A DNA stretch of 52,575 nt from Muribaculaceae bacterium (GCA_017548365.1 JAFZAC010000020.1:1-52575), one strand, 5' to 3'; numbered from the stretch's first letter, positions 41,720 through 51,400 are shown. Notes: a model not told the origin generated them from the letters alone. Made by a program: numbers and translations.

Positions 41720-42922
41720 ATGAAACATCTTTTTCTTACTTTGATTGCTGCCAGTTTAGTATTTGGCGCAATGGCCGATGACAAGGTCGTAAACCCCGAC
41801 AGCACTGGGTTTAAATTCACCGACATTAAAGTTGTGAAATCGACTCCTGTTAAGGACCAGAACAAGTCTGGTACTTGCTGGTGCTACTCAAGCAACACTT
41901 TCTTTGAGAACGAAATCCTGCGCAAAACAGGTAAAGAGATTCACCTGAGCGAAGGTTTTGTAGTTTATCACTGCTATCTCGACAAAGCTATCAAGAACGT
42001 TCGCATGGATGGCACAAGCAACTTTGCCGAAGGTGGAGCAGGCCTTGACGTGGCATATGTTTGGGAGAACTATGGAATGGTGCCCAATGATGTTTACACC
42101 GGAATGACCTATGGTGATAAGAAATTCAACACTGCAGAGCTCACCAGCATGCTCAAGGGCATGGTTGATGTAGTGAACCAGCGAAAACTCAAAAAGCTCA
42201 CACCTTCATGGATGGATGCTTTCAAGGGTGTTCTTGATGGTTACATGGGTAAGCTTCCCGAGACTTTCACCTACGAGGGCAAGACTTATACCCCTCAAAG
42301 CTTTGCTGCTTCATTGCCTCTGAACATGGACGACTACATTTCTATCACCTCGTTCACACACCATCCTTTCTACAAACCTTTCATTATTGAGGTTGCCGAC
42401 AACTGGACTTGGGAGAAGTCTCAAAATGTACCTCTCGATGAGCTGTGGGAGATTGCCAATTATGCCATTGAAAAAGGCTACAGCATTGCATGGGGCGCTG
42501 ACGTGAGTGAGCGCGGCTTCAAGTGGCGCAAGGGATATGCAGTTCTTGTTAAAGAGAAGAATGAGAACGATCTGAGCGGCACCGATCGCGAGCGTTGGGA
42601 CCAGATGAGCGACAAAGACCGCGACGAGCAGCGTTGGGAGATCAAGGGCCCAGGAAATGAGGAAACTGTAACTCAGGAATCACGCCAAGTAATGTTCGAC
42701 ACCAAGGAGACTACCGACGACCACGGCATGGTAATCGTGGGTACCGCTGTTGACCAGGAAGGCAACAAGTATTTCAAGGTACAGAACAGCTGGGACACCA
42801 ACCAACTCTATCATGGTTTCTTCTATGTGAGCGAAGCCTTCTTCAAAGCTAAAACGCTGAATATCATCGTTAATAAAGAGGCTATACCTTCTCATATCGC
42901 AAAGAAGTTGGGTCTCAAGTAA
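41720..42922 (+). CDS. Exported C1-family cysteine peptidase (PepC/bleomycin hydrolase type)
   Basis: A 400-residue papain-superfamily peptidase with a signal peptide ending AMAD at about residue 20. The catalytic Cys53 is in SGTCWCYSS preceded by the oxyanion Gln in KDQNK; the catalytic His is in DDHGMVIVG and Asn in VQNSWD. Overall architecture, including the long central insertion, is that of aminopeptidase C. The exported form is usual in Bacteroidota. It has its own terminator. Confidence 0.92.
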   Translation: MKHLFLTLIAASLVFGAMADDKVVNPDSTGFKFTDIKVVKSTPVKDQNKSGTCWCYSSNTFFENEILRKTGKEIHLSEGFVVYHCYLDKAIKNVRMDGTSNFAEGGAGLDVAYVWENYGMVPNDVYTGMTYGDKKFNTAELTSMLKGMVDVVNQRKLKKLTPSWMDAFKGVLDGYMGKLPETFTYEGKTYTPQSFAASLPLNMDDYISITSFTHHPFYKPFIIEVADNWTWEKSQNVPLDELWEIANYAIEKGYSIAWGADVSERGFKWRKGYAVLVKEKNENDLSGTDRERWDQMSDKDRDEQRWEIKGPGNEETVTQESRQVMFDTKETTDDHGMVIVGTAVDQEGNKYFKVQNSWDTNQLYHGFFYVSEAFFKAKTLNIIVNKEAIPSHIAKKLGLK

Positions 42923-42942
42923 TAAAATGACGACATCACTTT

Positions 42943-42978
42943 AAGGCTTCAGGCAACAGCTTGAAGCCTTATTTTTTT
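42943..42978 (+). terminator. Terminator after the C1 peptidase
   Basis: AAGGCTTCA at 42943-42951 pairs with TGAAGCCTT at 42962-42970, followed by A and seven T. Confidence 0.82.
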
Positions 42979-42987
42979 CTACCCTTC

Positions 42988-43018
42988 TTGCACACTAAAA
43001 AAAATCGTTGTAATTTTG
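42988..43018 (+). promoter_or_regulatory. Promoter of the umuD-like gene, near-leaderless
   Basis: TTG at 42988-42990 and TAATTTTG at 43011-43018 are 20 bases apart. The ATG is at 43025, so the leader would be about three bases and no ribosome-binding site can fit. Confidence 0.62.
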
Positions 43019-43024
43019 CACTAT

Positions 43025-43456
43025 ATGGCAACTCTCGAGATAAGACGAATTGAAGAAAACAGCGATCTCTCACTGCAATTGTATGAGAACCGCATTCAAG
43101 CAGGATTTCCAAGTCCTGCTCAAGGCACCTTTTCCGATACAATCGACCTCAATCACGAACTTATCAACAATCCTGTAGCCACATTCTGCGCCCGGGTAAT
43201 TGGCGATTCTATGGTGGATTCAGGCATTATGGAGGGCGACATGCTTATTATCGACCGCTCGATAGAGCCACACGATGGTGACATCGCAGTATGCTTCTTC
43301 GATGGAGACTTCACCGTCAAGCGCGTAATGATTCAAAACGATGAGGTGTTACTAGCTCCCGCCAACCGCAAATACCCCGTAATCAAAGTGCCAAAAGAGA
43401 GTAATTTCATCATTTGGGGAGTTGTATCACATCTCATTAAAAAGTTAAACCGTTAG
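43025..43456 (+). CDS. umuD: UmuD-like S24 self-cleaving peptidase
   Basis: A 143-residue LexA/UmuD-fold protein without a DNA-binding domain. The Ala26-Gly27 cleavage site lies in IQAGFPSP, the nucleophile is Ser62 in GDSMVDSG, and the general base is Lys99 in TVKRV, so the whole self-cleavage set is present. UmuD normally works with the UmuC polymerase in SOS translesion synthesis. No umuC follows; glutamate racemase starts 17 bases downstream. The ATG at 43025 is chosen because the upstream in-frame TTG sits on the promoter. Confidence 0.9.
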   Translation: MATLEIRRIEENSDLSLQLYENRIQAGFPSPAQGTFSDTIDLNHELINNPVATFCARVIGDSMVDSGIMEGDMLIIDRSIEPHDGDIAVCFFDGDFTVKRVMIQNDEVLLAPANRKYPVIKVPKESNFIIWGVVSHLIKKLNR

Positions 43457-43473
43457 AGTACACCTTAATAGTT

Positions 43474-44313
43474 ATGACAACAAAATATAGCACTAAGCCA
43501 GCACCCATTGGAGTTTTCGACTCTGGATTTGGCGGACTCTCAATCCTGCGTGAGATAAGAAAGACGTTGCCGCAATATGACTACATATTTCTGGGCGACA
43601 ATGCACGTGCGCCCTACGGAAACCGTTCCTACCAACTTGTCTATGAGTTCACGTTGCAAGCGGTGAAGCACCTTTTTGAGCAAGGATGCCACCTCGTGAT
43701 TTTAGCTTGCAACACTGCATCGGCCAAGGCATTGCGCTCCATTCAGCAGCGGGATTTAGCAAATCTCGACCCCAGCCGACGAGTTCTTGGTGTTATTCGC
43801 CCAACAGTGGAACAAATTGGCAAGATAACAACCACTCGCAAAGTGGGTATATTTGGGACGCCAGGCACCGTACAGAGCCTTTCATACGATATTGAAATTG
43901 CAAAGATGCACCCCGACATAAAGGTGTTTAGCCATGCCTGCCCTATGTGGGTCCCTCTTGTAGAGAACCGTGAGAGCGATGGCCCAGGCGCCGATTATTT
44001 CATCAAAAAAGATGTTGAAGCGCTAATGGCTCAGTGCTCCGAAATCGACTCGGTGATTTTGGGTTGCACCCACTATCCTCTTCTCTACGACAAGATAAAA
44101 AAATACGCTCCAACAGACGTTAAAATAATTGAGCAAGGACCAATCGTTGCCCAAAGCCTCAAAGACTATTTAGAACGTCATCCTGAAATGGAACAGCGCT
44201 GCTCCAAGGGAGGCACATGCATTTACAGTACTACCGAGGATGCCTCACGCTTCTCCCCTCTTGCCTCAATCTTTGTCAACCACACTGTAAATGCACAGCA
44301 TGTGATTCTATAG
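43474..44313 (+). CDS. murI: Glutamate racemase
   Basis: A 279-residue enzyme that makes D-glutamate for peptidoglycan. Conserved features: GVFDSGFGGLSILREI at the N-terminus (Asp16, Ser17), the first catalytic Cys79 in LACNTASA, and the second Cys198 with His200 in LGCTHYPLL. Both catalytic cysteines are present. It probably shares the umuD promoter, since only 17 bases separate them. Confidence 0.95.
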   Translation: MTTKYSTKPAPIGVFDSGFGGLSILREIRKTLPQYDYIFLGDNARAPYGNRSYQLVYEFTLQAVKHLFEQGCHLVILACNTASAKALRSIQQRDLANLDPSRRVLGVIRPTVEQIGKITTTRKVGIFGTPGTVQSLSYDIEIAKMHPDIKVFSHACPMWVPLVENRESDGPGADYFIKKDVEALMAQCSEIDSVILGCTHYPLLYDKIKKYAPTDVKIIEQGPIVAQSLKDYLERHPEMEQRCSKGGTCIYSTTEDASRFSPLASIFVNHTVNAQHVIL

Positions 44314-44346
44314 TGCTTCAGAGACCTTCACCACAAAACTATTTTA

Positions 44347-44646
44347 TTAAGGGTTATAGAGGTCATGGTTATAGAAGTCTAGAATTTCCAAGGCATGAGC
44401 ATAGGCCTGTTTAGCAGGACTCTCTGTGTCACGCTCCGAGGCTTTGAGCCAACTACTCATTGCTTTGCCCCAGTCGCCAAGCTGGCGATAAGCATTACCA
44501 CGCAAGTAAAAAAGCTGTGCGATAAATTTCTTATTCTCCTCAGTCTCCTGATTCTCGATAATGTAGTCGCAATGTGCTATCACATCGCGCGACTCGCTGC
44601 GAGCGAGCATGTCCTTTATCTCTTGAATTGTCTTTTCCATTTCCAT
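44347..44646 (-). CDS. Small TPR-like protein
   Basis: A 99-residue helical protein with one clear tetratricopeptide unit (AQLFYLRGNAYRQLGDWGKAMSSWLKASERD, about residues 43-73) and flanking helices. No signal peptide. Probably a small protein-protein interaction module; the partner is unknown. It lies convergent to murI and divergent from the HerA-like gene. Confidence 0.8.
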   Translation of the reverse strand: MEMEKTIQEIKDMLARSESRDVIAHCDYIIENQETEENKKFIAQLFYLRGNAYRQLGDWGKAMSSWLKASERDTESPAKQAYAHALEILDFYNHDLYNP

Positions 44647-44778
44647 GATGCAAATATAGCAATAATCTCAATATCTCACAAATATTATCACCTTCAATCC
44701 TTTGTCCTCAACATGTCAGCAAAATGGCAAAAAACTCAAAACTTATTAACAATAAGGACTTTTTCACTACAAATCATT

Positions 44779-44808
44779 TTGTATATTACAAAAAAATGTG
44801 TATTTTTG
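44779..44808 (+). promoter_or_regulatory. Promoter of the HerA-like/rnr pair
   Basis: TTG at 44779-44781 and TATTTTTG at 44801-44808 are 19 bases apart. The start near 44812 gives a 25-base leader to the ATG at 44837. Confidence 0.62.
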
Positions 44809-44836
44809 TAGGATATAGAACAAAATTGTAGTAATT

Positions 44837-46441
44837 ATGTATAAAGACAATCAATTTTATATTGCCCATGGACCCAATGGAGCAATATACATCAATGGAA
44901 AGATGGCTAACCGCCATGGTTTAATCGCAGGCGCAACAGGTACTGGTAAGACTGTTTCGCTGCAAGTAATAGCCGAAAGTTTCTGTAAGGCAGGTGTACC
45001 TTGTTTCATGGCCGATATCAAGGGCGATCTTTCGGGCATCAGCCAGCCAGGAAAAGTATCAAGCTTTATTGAGAAACGACTTCCTGAGTTTGGACTCGAT
45101 GAGGCTGAGTTGGAATTCGAAGGGTGCCCAGTTAGATTCTATGACGTGTTTGGAAAGCAAGGACATCCCATGCGCACACGCATGTCCAACATGGGGCCTC
45201 TGCTGCTTTCACGATTGCTTGGTCTCAACGACATTCAGAGCGGTGTGTTAAACATCGTGTTCAAAGTAGCCGATGAACGAGGATTGCTCATCGACGACAT
45301 TAAGGACCTGCGCGCAATGCTCGATTATGTAGCAAAACATGCAGCTGAATACACTACCAAATATGGTAACGTCTCATCAGCCAGCATTGGAGCCATCCAA
45401 CGTTCTCTTCTCGTTCTCGAAGATCAAGGAGGCGACAATTTCTTTGGAGAGCCATCGTTTGATATCAACGACTTGATAGCGACCGAGGGAGGAAGGGGTA
45501 TGATGAGCATATTAGCAGCCGATGAGTTGCAACACAATCCCAAGCTCTACTCCACATTCCTGCTGTGGCTCATCTCGGAGCTTTATGTAACTCTCCCCGA
45601 GGTAGGTGACCTGGAGAAACCCAAACTTATATTCTTCTTTGATGAGGCGCACATGCTATTTGAGGACACATCCAAAGCTCTTGTCGACAAGATTGAGCAG
45701 GTTATAAGACTGATGCGAAGCAAGGGTGTGGGTATTTATTTTATCACTCAAAGTCCAGCCGACTTGCCCGAAATTGTTCTTGGGCAGCTCGGAAATCGCA
45801 TTCAGCATGCCATGAGAGCCTATACCCCTCGCGATATCAAGGCTGTGAAAGTGGCAGCCGAAACATTCCGTGCCAATCCAGAATTCGACACATCCGAAGC
45901 TATCTCAAATCTCGAGACTGGCGAGGCGCTTGTTTCATTCCTTGACGAGAAGGGAGCACCAAGTGTTGTTGAACGCGCCAAGATTCTCTTCCCACTGAGC
46001 CAAATTGGCCCCATTGACCAGATGACACGCAATTCGTTCATCAACCGCTCGAGCATCTACGGCAAGTATGACGAAGCCAAGGAGCGTGAGAGTGCATTCG
46101 AGGTATTGCTCGCTGAGGCCGAAAAAGCCGAGAAAGAAGCTGCCGAAGCTGCAGCAGCTGCCGAGGCCGAAAAGCAAGCCGAAAAAGAAGCAAAGGAGGC
46201 CGAGAAAGAGAACAAGAAACCTGGTTTCTTCAGCAAAGTGTGGAAAGCTATTATCACTGCAGTCACAGCAACTATCGCAACAATCATTGGCACCAAGGTT
46301 GGAAACAAGATCTCAGGCACAAAAGAACGCAAGAGCTCTACCACCACAACTGGCAAGATTGCGAAAAATGCCACTAGTGCTGCCACTCGCACTATCACTC
46401 GCGAGCTCACACGCAGCATATTAGGCAACTTGGGCAAGTAA
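44837..46441 (+). CDS. HerA-like ATPase, DUF853/YjgR family
   Basis: A 534-residue FtsK/HerA-superfamily ATPase. Walker A is GATGTGKT at 32-39, Walker B LIFFFDEAHMLF lies near residue 265, and a QSPADLPEIVLGQLGNRIQHAMRAYTP segment resembles sensor and arginine-finger regions. The C-terminal 110 residues hold an Ala/Glu/Lys coiled coil and a short hydrophobic segment (ITAVTATIATIIGTKV). The DUF853 family has no settled function. It is 18 bases upstream of rnr, likely one transcript. Confidence 0.88.
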   Translation: MYKDNQFYIAHGPNGAIYINGKMANRHGLIAGATGTGKTVSLQVIAESFCKAGVPCFMADIKGDLSGISQPGKVSSFIEKRLPEFGLDEAELEFEGCPVRFYDVFGKQGHPMRTRMSNMGPLLLSRLLGLNDIQSGVLNIVFKVADERGLLIDDIKDLRAMLDYVAKHAAEYTTKYGNVSSASIGAIQRSLLVLEDQGGDNFFGEPSFDINDLIATEGGRGMMSILAADELQHNPKLYSTFLLWLISELYVTLPEVGDLEKPKLIFFFDEAHMLFEDTSKALVDKIEQVIRLMRSKGVGIYFITQSPADLPEIVLGQLGNRIQHAMRAYTPRDIKAVKVAAETFRANPEFDTSEAISNLETGEALVSFLDEKGAPSVVERAKILFPLSQIGPIDQMTRNSFINRSSIYGKYDEAKERESAFEVLLAEAEKAEKEAAEAAAAAEAEKQAEKEAKEAEKENKKPGFFSKVWKAIITAVTATIATIIGTKVGNKISGTKERKSSTTTTGKIAKNATSAATRTITRELTRSILGNLGK

Positions 46442-46459
46442 TTTTTCACTACACTATTT

Positions 46460-48826
46460 ATGGCAAAGAAAGACAGGTTAAATTCCTATAAGATTGAACG
46501 TCGGGAATTTCATGATAAAGTAATAAATTTCTTTAACGAGCATGATGAAGCGTCGTTCAACTACAAGCAAGTGAGTGCTCAGGTAGGCGCAAAGTCTCCC
46601 AAGCAGCGAGCTCTTATAGTCGAGATTTTAGAACAACTGTCAATTGACGGATTTATCGTTGAGATTGCCCCTGGCAAGTTCAAGGCAGCCCAACGCAACA
46701 ATGTGGCTGCCGGCATCTTCATTCGTCGCAGCAACGGCAAGAACAGTGTTGTGCTTGAAGGTGACGACAGCACTCCCATTATGGTTGCCGAGCGTAACTC
46801 GATGCACGCCCTCAATGGCGACAAAGTGATGGTTCACATCAGTGCGGCACGCAGCGGTTTTGAGCCTGAGGCCGAAGTTATCAAGATTGTGGAGCGCAAA
46901 GAACAGGTATTTATCGGCATTCTCAACATAAAGAAATATTTTGCGCATTTGGCAACCAACAGCAAGTTCCTCGCCACCGACATTTTCATCCCGCTTGACA
47001 AGCTCGCTGGAGGAAAGACAGGCGACAAGGCTGTGGTGCGCATCATCGAATGGCCCGATGGTAGCAACAGCCCAATTGGCGAAGTGGTTGATGTGCTTGG
47101 AAAAGCTGGCGATAACAATGCCGAGATTCATGCCATTCTTGCCGAGTTTGGACTACCCTATCGCTATCCCGAAAATGTGGAACGCGTAGCAAACAAGCTT
47201 GAACCGGGCATCACACCTGAAGAGGTGGCTCGCCGTCGCGACATGCGTGGAGTTACGACATTCACCATCGACCCTGCCGACGCTAAAGACTATGACGACG
47301 CACTCTCAATAGAGAAACTTCCAAACGGACGTTGGCAAATTGGCGTTCACATTGCCGATGTGACCCACTATGTAAAGCCCGACTCCGTTATCGATAAGGA
47401 AGCCTACGAGCGCGCCACTTCGGTATATCTTGTAGACCGCACAGTGCCAATGCTTCCTGAGCGCTTGTGCAACTTCATTTGCTCGCTTCGTCCTCACGAG
47501 GACAAGTTATGCCACTCGGTAGTCTTTGAGATGGATGACAATGCCAAGGTATACAAATACAAGATTTGCCACACCGTCATTAACAGCGACCGCCGTTTCT
47601 GCTATGAGGAGGCTCAGGAAATAATCGAGACAGGCAAAGGCGACTTAGCAGAGGAAATCCTCACCTTCCATAAGTTGGCGCAGAAACTTCGCAATGAGCG
47701 TTTCAAAGAAGGCGCTGTGGAGTTCAACCGCGAGGAGAAATATTTCGACATCGATGAGAATGGTGTGCCTACAGCAGTGCATCTCCACGTGTCGAAAGAA
47801 GCCAACCAGCTTATCGAGGAATTTATGCTGTTAGCTAACCGCACTGTGGCAGCTCACATTGGCAAAGTTCCCGCAAGCAAGAAAGCCAAGGCATTTGTTT
47901 ATCGCATCCACGAAGAACCTGACCAAGAAAAGCTTAACAACGTTGCCGATATTGCGGCACACTTCGGCCACAACCTCAAGATTAGTGGTAGCGCCAAGGA
48001 GGTTAACCTCTCTATCAACAAGCTGCTGAAGGACATAAAGGGCAAACCTGAGGAAGAGCTGATTTCGCTTCTCGCCATCAAGTCGCAGGCCAAAGCGGTT
48101 TATTCAAGCGAGAATGTTGGTCACTACGGTTTGGCGTTTGACTATTACACACATTTCACTTCGCCAATTCGTCGCTATCCTGACGTGATGGTGCACCGAC
48201 TGCTTGACAAATATGCTGTCAAGGGCGCTCGCACTGTGAATCCCGAGAAACTTGAAGAGGACTGCAAGCACGTGAGCAGCCAAGAGCAGCTTGCCGCCAA
48301 TGCCGAGCGAGCCTCCATCAAGTACAAGGAGGTGGAATTCATGGGCGCTCGTCTTGGAGAGGTATTTGAGGGTAAAATTTCGGGAGTCACCGAATGGGGT
48401 GTCTACGTCGAACTTGATGAGACCCACTGCGAGGGCATGATTGCCGTGCGAGACCTTGACGATGATTTCTACGAATATGACGAGAAGAACTATATGATTC
48501 GAGGTCGTCGCAGTGGCAAGAAATACCAGCTTGGAGATCGAATGACTATTCAAGTGGCACGAGCCGACTTAGTTAAAAAACAGCTCGACTTTGTGCTAGT
48601 CGACAAAGATAATCCCGCTGGCAGCCATCGCATCGACAAGGCTCCTATTACTTATATGTCACAAATGCCGAAAGAGACAGCTACCGACAGGTTGCGTGCC
48701 GAATACGAAGGCGGACATGCCTCACGGCGTCACAAACGCGGTCAGAGAGGCAACAGCACACGTCGCGAAGTGTCACGTGGCAAAGCCGCCAAGGGTGGTA
48801 AAGGTGGCAGGCGCCGTCGTCGTTGA
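46460..48826 (+). CDS. rnr: Ribonuclease R
   Basis: A 788-residue RNB-family 3'-5' exoribonuclease that degrades structured RNA. An N-terminal helix-turn-helix-like region and cold-shock domains precede the RNB domain, whose metal site is TIDPADAKDYDDALSIE near residue 275. LYTHFTSPIRRYPDVMVHR-type sequence lies near 570. An S1 domain (GEVFEGKISGVTEWGVYVEL) is near 635, and a very basic Arg/Lys/Gly tail ends the protein. Length is normal. Confidence 0.95.
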   Translation: MAKKDRLNSYKIERREFHDKVINFFNEHDEASFNYKQVSAQVGAKSPKQRALIVEILEQLSIDGFIVEIAPGKFKAAQRNNVAAGIFIRRSNGKNSVVLEGDDSTPIMVAERNSMHALNGDKVMVHISAARSGFEPEAEVIKIVERKEQVFIGILNIKKYFAHLATNSKFLATDIFIPLDKLAGGKTGDKAVVRIIEWPDGSNSPIGEVVDVLGKAGDNNAEIHAILAEFGLPYRYPENVERVANKLEPGITPEEVARRRDMRGVTTFTIDPADAKDYDDALSIEKLPNGRWQIGVHIADVTHYVKPDSVIDKEAYERATSVYLVDRTVPMLPERLCNFICSLRPHEDKLCHSVVFEMDDNAKVYKYKICHTVINSDRRFCYEEAQEIIETGKGDLAEEILTFHKLAQKLRNERFKEGAVEFNREEKYFDIDENGVPTAVHLHVSKEANQLIEEFMLLANRTVAAHIGKVPASKKAKAFVYRIHEEPDQEKLNNVADIAAHFGHNLKISGSAKEVNLSINKLLKDIKGKPEEELISLLAIKSQAKAVYSSENVGHYGLAFDYYTHFTSPIRRYPDVMVHRLLDKYAVKGARTVNPEKLEEDCKHVSSQEQLAANAERASIKYKEVEFMGARLGEVFEGKISGVTEWGVYVELDETHCEGMIAVRDLDDDFYEYDEKNYMIRGRRSGKKYQLGDRMTIQVARADLVKKQLDFVLVDKDNPAGSHRIDKAPITYMSQMPKETATDRLRAEYEGGHASRRHKRGQRGNSTRREVSRGKAAKGGKGGRRRRR

Positions 48827-48840
48827 GTTTTTTAAAACGA

Positions 48841-48947
48841 TTAAGGACAAACGTACTTTATCGTTAGAGACAGTTTTAAGGACAATTATCTCCGTATAAA
48901 AGAGGCAATTGTCCTTAATAATTTATAAACGATATTGTTGTCCTTAA
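48841..48947. terminator. Nested inverted repeats between rnr and nagB
   Basis: The 10-base word TTAAGGACAA occurs at 48841-48850 and within 48876-48887, and its complement within 48907-48918 and at 48938-48947. The inner pair is a perfect 12-bp stem around 19 bases; the outer pair could form a surrounding stem. The flanking genes converge here, so bidirectional termination is likely, although no long T-run is present. Confidence 0.6.
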
Positions 48948-48952
48948 TTGTC

Positions 48953-49762
48953 TTATAGAAGGGTTGCGGGATCGAGGTGCTGGCTCTCGATATCTTTGAA
49001 GTAGCGATAGGTGCCAACTTTAAGCTCCATTGTGGCGTCCTCATCGCAGACGATAATTGCCTTGCGGTGCATCTGCAATGCGCTCAGTGTACACATCTGC
49101 GAAACACCACCCTCAATAGCTTGTTGCAGGGCACGTGCTTTCTTATAACCATTAACGATAATCATCACGCTGCGGGCTGCCATTACGGTACCAACGCCTA
49201 CTGTCAACGCAGTCTTTGGCACCTTGTTAACATCATTGTCGAAGAAACGGCTGTTGGCTATTATGGTGTCCTGGGTAAGCGTCTTCATGCGTGTTAGTGA
49301 AGTGAGAGATGAACCAGGCTCATTAAAGGCAATGTGTCCGTCGGGACCAACGCCGCCCATAAACAGGTCTATTCCACCGGCAGCCTCGATGCGTGCCTCA
49401 TAGTCGGCACACTCTTTCTCCAAGTCCTCGGCATTTCCATTGAGTATATTCACGTTCTCCTTTTTGATGTCGATGTGCGAGAAGAAGTTGTTCCACATGA
49501 AGCTGTGATAGCTCTCGGGGTGCTCTTCGGGCAGACCCACGTACTCGTCCATGTTGAAAGTCACTACATTCTGAAACGACACCTTGCCGGCTTTGTTGAG
49601 TTCGATGAGTTTCTTGTACATGCCCAGTGGCGAGCTTCCTGTTGGGCATCCCAGCACAAAGGGTTTCTCGGGAGTTGGGTTTGCAGCGTTTATGCGTGAA
49701 GCCACATAATTGGCGGCCCACGCCGATACCTGCTCGTAGTCAGGTTCAATGATAAGTCTCAT
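48953..49762 (-). CDS. nagB: Glucosamine-6-phosphate deaminase
   Basis: A 269-residue enzyme converting glucosamine-6-phosphate to fructose-6-phosphate and ammonia. Signatures include [33 protein letters not shown] with the catalytic Asp, [17 protein letters not shown] with the catalytic His, and [15 protein letters not shown]. Length matches the hexameric bacterial form. It is last in the yqgF-def-guanine deaminase-nagB run, 20 bases after the deaminase. Confidence 0.96.
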   Translation of the reverse strand: MRLIIEPDYEQVSAWAANYVASRINAANPTPEKPFVLGCPTGSSPLGMYKKLIELNKAGKVSFQNVVTFNMDEYVGLPEEHPESYHSFMWNNFFSHIDIKKENVNILNGNAEDLEKECADYEARIEAAGGIDLFMGGVGPDGHIAFNEPGSSLTSLTRMKTLTQDTIIANSRFFDNDVNKVPKTALTVGVGTVMAARSVMIIVNGYKKARALQQAIEGGVSQMCTLSALQMHRKAIIVCDEDATMELKVGTYRYFKDIESQHLDPATLL

Positions 49763-49782
49763 ATCAATAGTTGTTTTATATT

Positions 49783-50265
49783 TTAGTATTCGATTTTATC
49801 TTCTTTTGACGACCATTTCTTGAAGTGGTCGATGGCGTTTTTGTCTTTTACATGGATAAAGGGGATGCTGCGAATCTCATAGGGCTTGGCAATCTCCTCA
49901 TAGATAAAGTTGTCGTCAAAATCGATGGCTGCAGCGTCGAACTTGGTGTTGGCATAGTAAACCTTGCTGATGCCTGCCCAGTAAATTGCGCTCAGGCACA
50001 TGGGGCAAGGCTCGCAGCTAGAGTAGATGACGCAGTCGTCAAGCTTGAAGTTTTCACACTTCCTACATGCCTCACGAATGGCAGTCACCTCGGCATGAGC
50101 CGTAGGGTCGTTGATTGCGGTCACTCGGTTGCATCCTGTAGCCACCACTTCACCGTCCTTCACTATCACGGCGCCAAATGGTCCGCCGCCGTTGTCTATA
50201 TTCTCACTTGCCAGTTCACAAGCCATCTTGATGAACTTTTTGTCGGTTTCGGTTATATTAATCAT
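49783..50265 (-). CDS. Nucleoside/base deaminase, guanine deaminase-like
   Basis: A 160-residue zinc deaminase of the CDA fold. Zinc ligands are His57 in HAEV, with the catalytic Glu59, and Cys87/Cys90 in EPCPMC. The C-terminal [22 protein letters not shown] resembles the lid segment of Bacillus GuaD rather than the tRNA adenosine deaminase TadA. It likely turns guanine into xanthine. Confidence 0.88.
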   Translation of the reverse strand: MINITETDKKFIKMACELASENIDNGGGPFGAVIVKDGEVVATGCNRVTAINDPTAHAEVTAIREACRKCENFKLDDCVIYSSCEPCPMCLSAIYWAGISKVYYANTKFDAAAIDFDDNFIYEEIAKPYEIRSIPFIHVKDKNAIDHFKKWSSKEDKIEY

Positions 50266-50292
50266 CGTCTTAATGTTTATGATATTAAATTA

Positions 50293-50865
50293 TTAGCGTC
50301 TTCTACTGGGCTTGTAGGCCTTGACACGATAGTCACAGTCGACCTTGCCCTTAATCATGTTGTTGAGTTTGTTGCGAATCATCTGTTTGCGTATCGCAGA
50401 TATATGGTCGATAAACACATGACCATCCAGATGGTCGCACTCGTGTTGAATCACTCGTGCCAGATAGGTGTCTATGTCCTCATCGTGTTCAACCCAATTC
50501 TCATCAAAGTAATGAACATGTATTTTGGTGTGGCGTGTCACGTTCTCATGAATGCCAGGGACACTCAGGCAACCTTCCTCACGAGTTTCGGTAGGGCTTG
50601 TCTCATCGACGGTAATTTCAGGGTTGATGAGCACCATTCGCTTGTCTTTGAGCTCTGGGAACTTCTCGCCTAGAGCGTCAACATCGATGTAGACGACTCT
50701 TGCACTCACACCCACTTGAGGCGCTGCGATGCCAATGCCGTCGCTGTCATACATAGTGTCCTTCATATTCTGGATGAGTTCGTCAAGTCCTGGATAATCC
50801 TTGTCGATGGGTTCAGCCACTTTGCGCAGCACGGGTTGTCCGTAAATATAAACAGGTAATATCAT
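50293..50865 (-). CDS. def: Peptide deformylase
   Basis: A 190-residue iron/zinc enzyme that removes the N-formyl group from new proteins. All three motifs are intact: GIGIAAPQ at 43-50, EGCLS at 97-101 and HECDH at 141-145. Its start overlaps the yqgF stop by four bases. Confidence 0.96.
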   Translation of the reverse strand: MILPVYIYGQPVLRKVAEPIDKDYPGLDELIQNMKDTMYDSDGIGIAAPQVGVSARVVYIDVDALGEKFPELKDKRMVLINPEITVDETSPTETREEGCLSVPGIHENVTRHTKIHVHYFDENWVEHDEDIDTYLARVIQHECDHLDGHVFIDHISAIRKQMIRNKLNNMIKGKVDCDYRVKAYKPSRRR

Positions 50866-51287
50866 AGTCCTTTAAATTGTTTGCTTTGTAGATAATCGTT
50901 AAGGATAATACTTGCTGCTATAGTATCGACGCGGGCTTTGTCGCGACGGTCGCTCTTTTTCATGCCCCCGTCAATCATCGCCTGATGGGCGATAGTTGAA
51001 GTGAAACGCTCGTCAACCATTTCAATGGGCATGTCGGGCATCTCTTTTTTGAGGCGGTTGATGAACGGCGTGATGTAGCGCATGCTCTCGCTGGGCTCAC
51101 CATTAAGCTGAGTGGGAAGCCCAATGACAATTAGCTCCACCTGCTCGCGGCTCATGTAGTCTTTCAAGAAATCCATGAGCTTGTGTGTTGCCACTGTCTC
51201 AAGACCATTTGCGATAATCTTGAGAGGGTCGGTAACTGCAATGCCGCATCGCTTGCGTCCATAATCTATAGCAAGAATTCGTCCCAT
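50862..51287 (-). CDS. ruvX: YqgF/RuvX family nuclease (pre-16S rRNA processing)
   Basis: A 141-residue RNase H-fold protein. The N-terminal ILAIDYGRKRCGIAVTDPL holds the first acidic residue; VDERFTS and RDKARVDTIAASIILNDYL complete the active site. The family was first called a Holliday junction resolvase and later linked to maturation of 16S rRNA 5' ends. A -7 box (TAATTTTG, 51303-51296) lies about nine bases before the ATG, implying a very short leader. It is first in the run with def, guanine deaminase and nagB. Confidence 0.93.
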   Translation of the reverse strand: MGRILAIDYGRKRCGIAVTDPLKIIANGLETVATHKLMDFLKDYMSREQVELIVIGLPTQLNGEPSESMRYITPFINRLKKEMPDMPIEMVDERFTSTIAHQAMIDGGMKKSDRRDKARVDTIAASIILNDYLQSKQFKGL

Positions 51288-51400
51288 AAAACATGCAAAA
51301 TTACTACATTTACTTCAATTGCTGAAAAATTGTCTAATAATTTTTTATAAAAAGTCAAATAAAACCTAATGACCGATTGGGGATAAAGGTGTGTAAACAA

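Noticed and set aside
49825..50673. 282-residue plus-strand ORF
   Set aside because: It spans the antisense of both guanine deaminase and peptide deformylase, which are clearly real.
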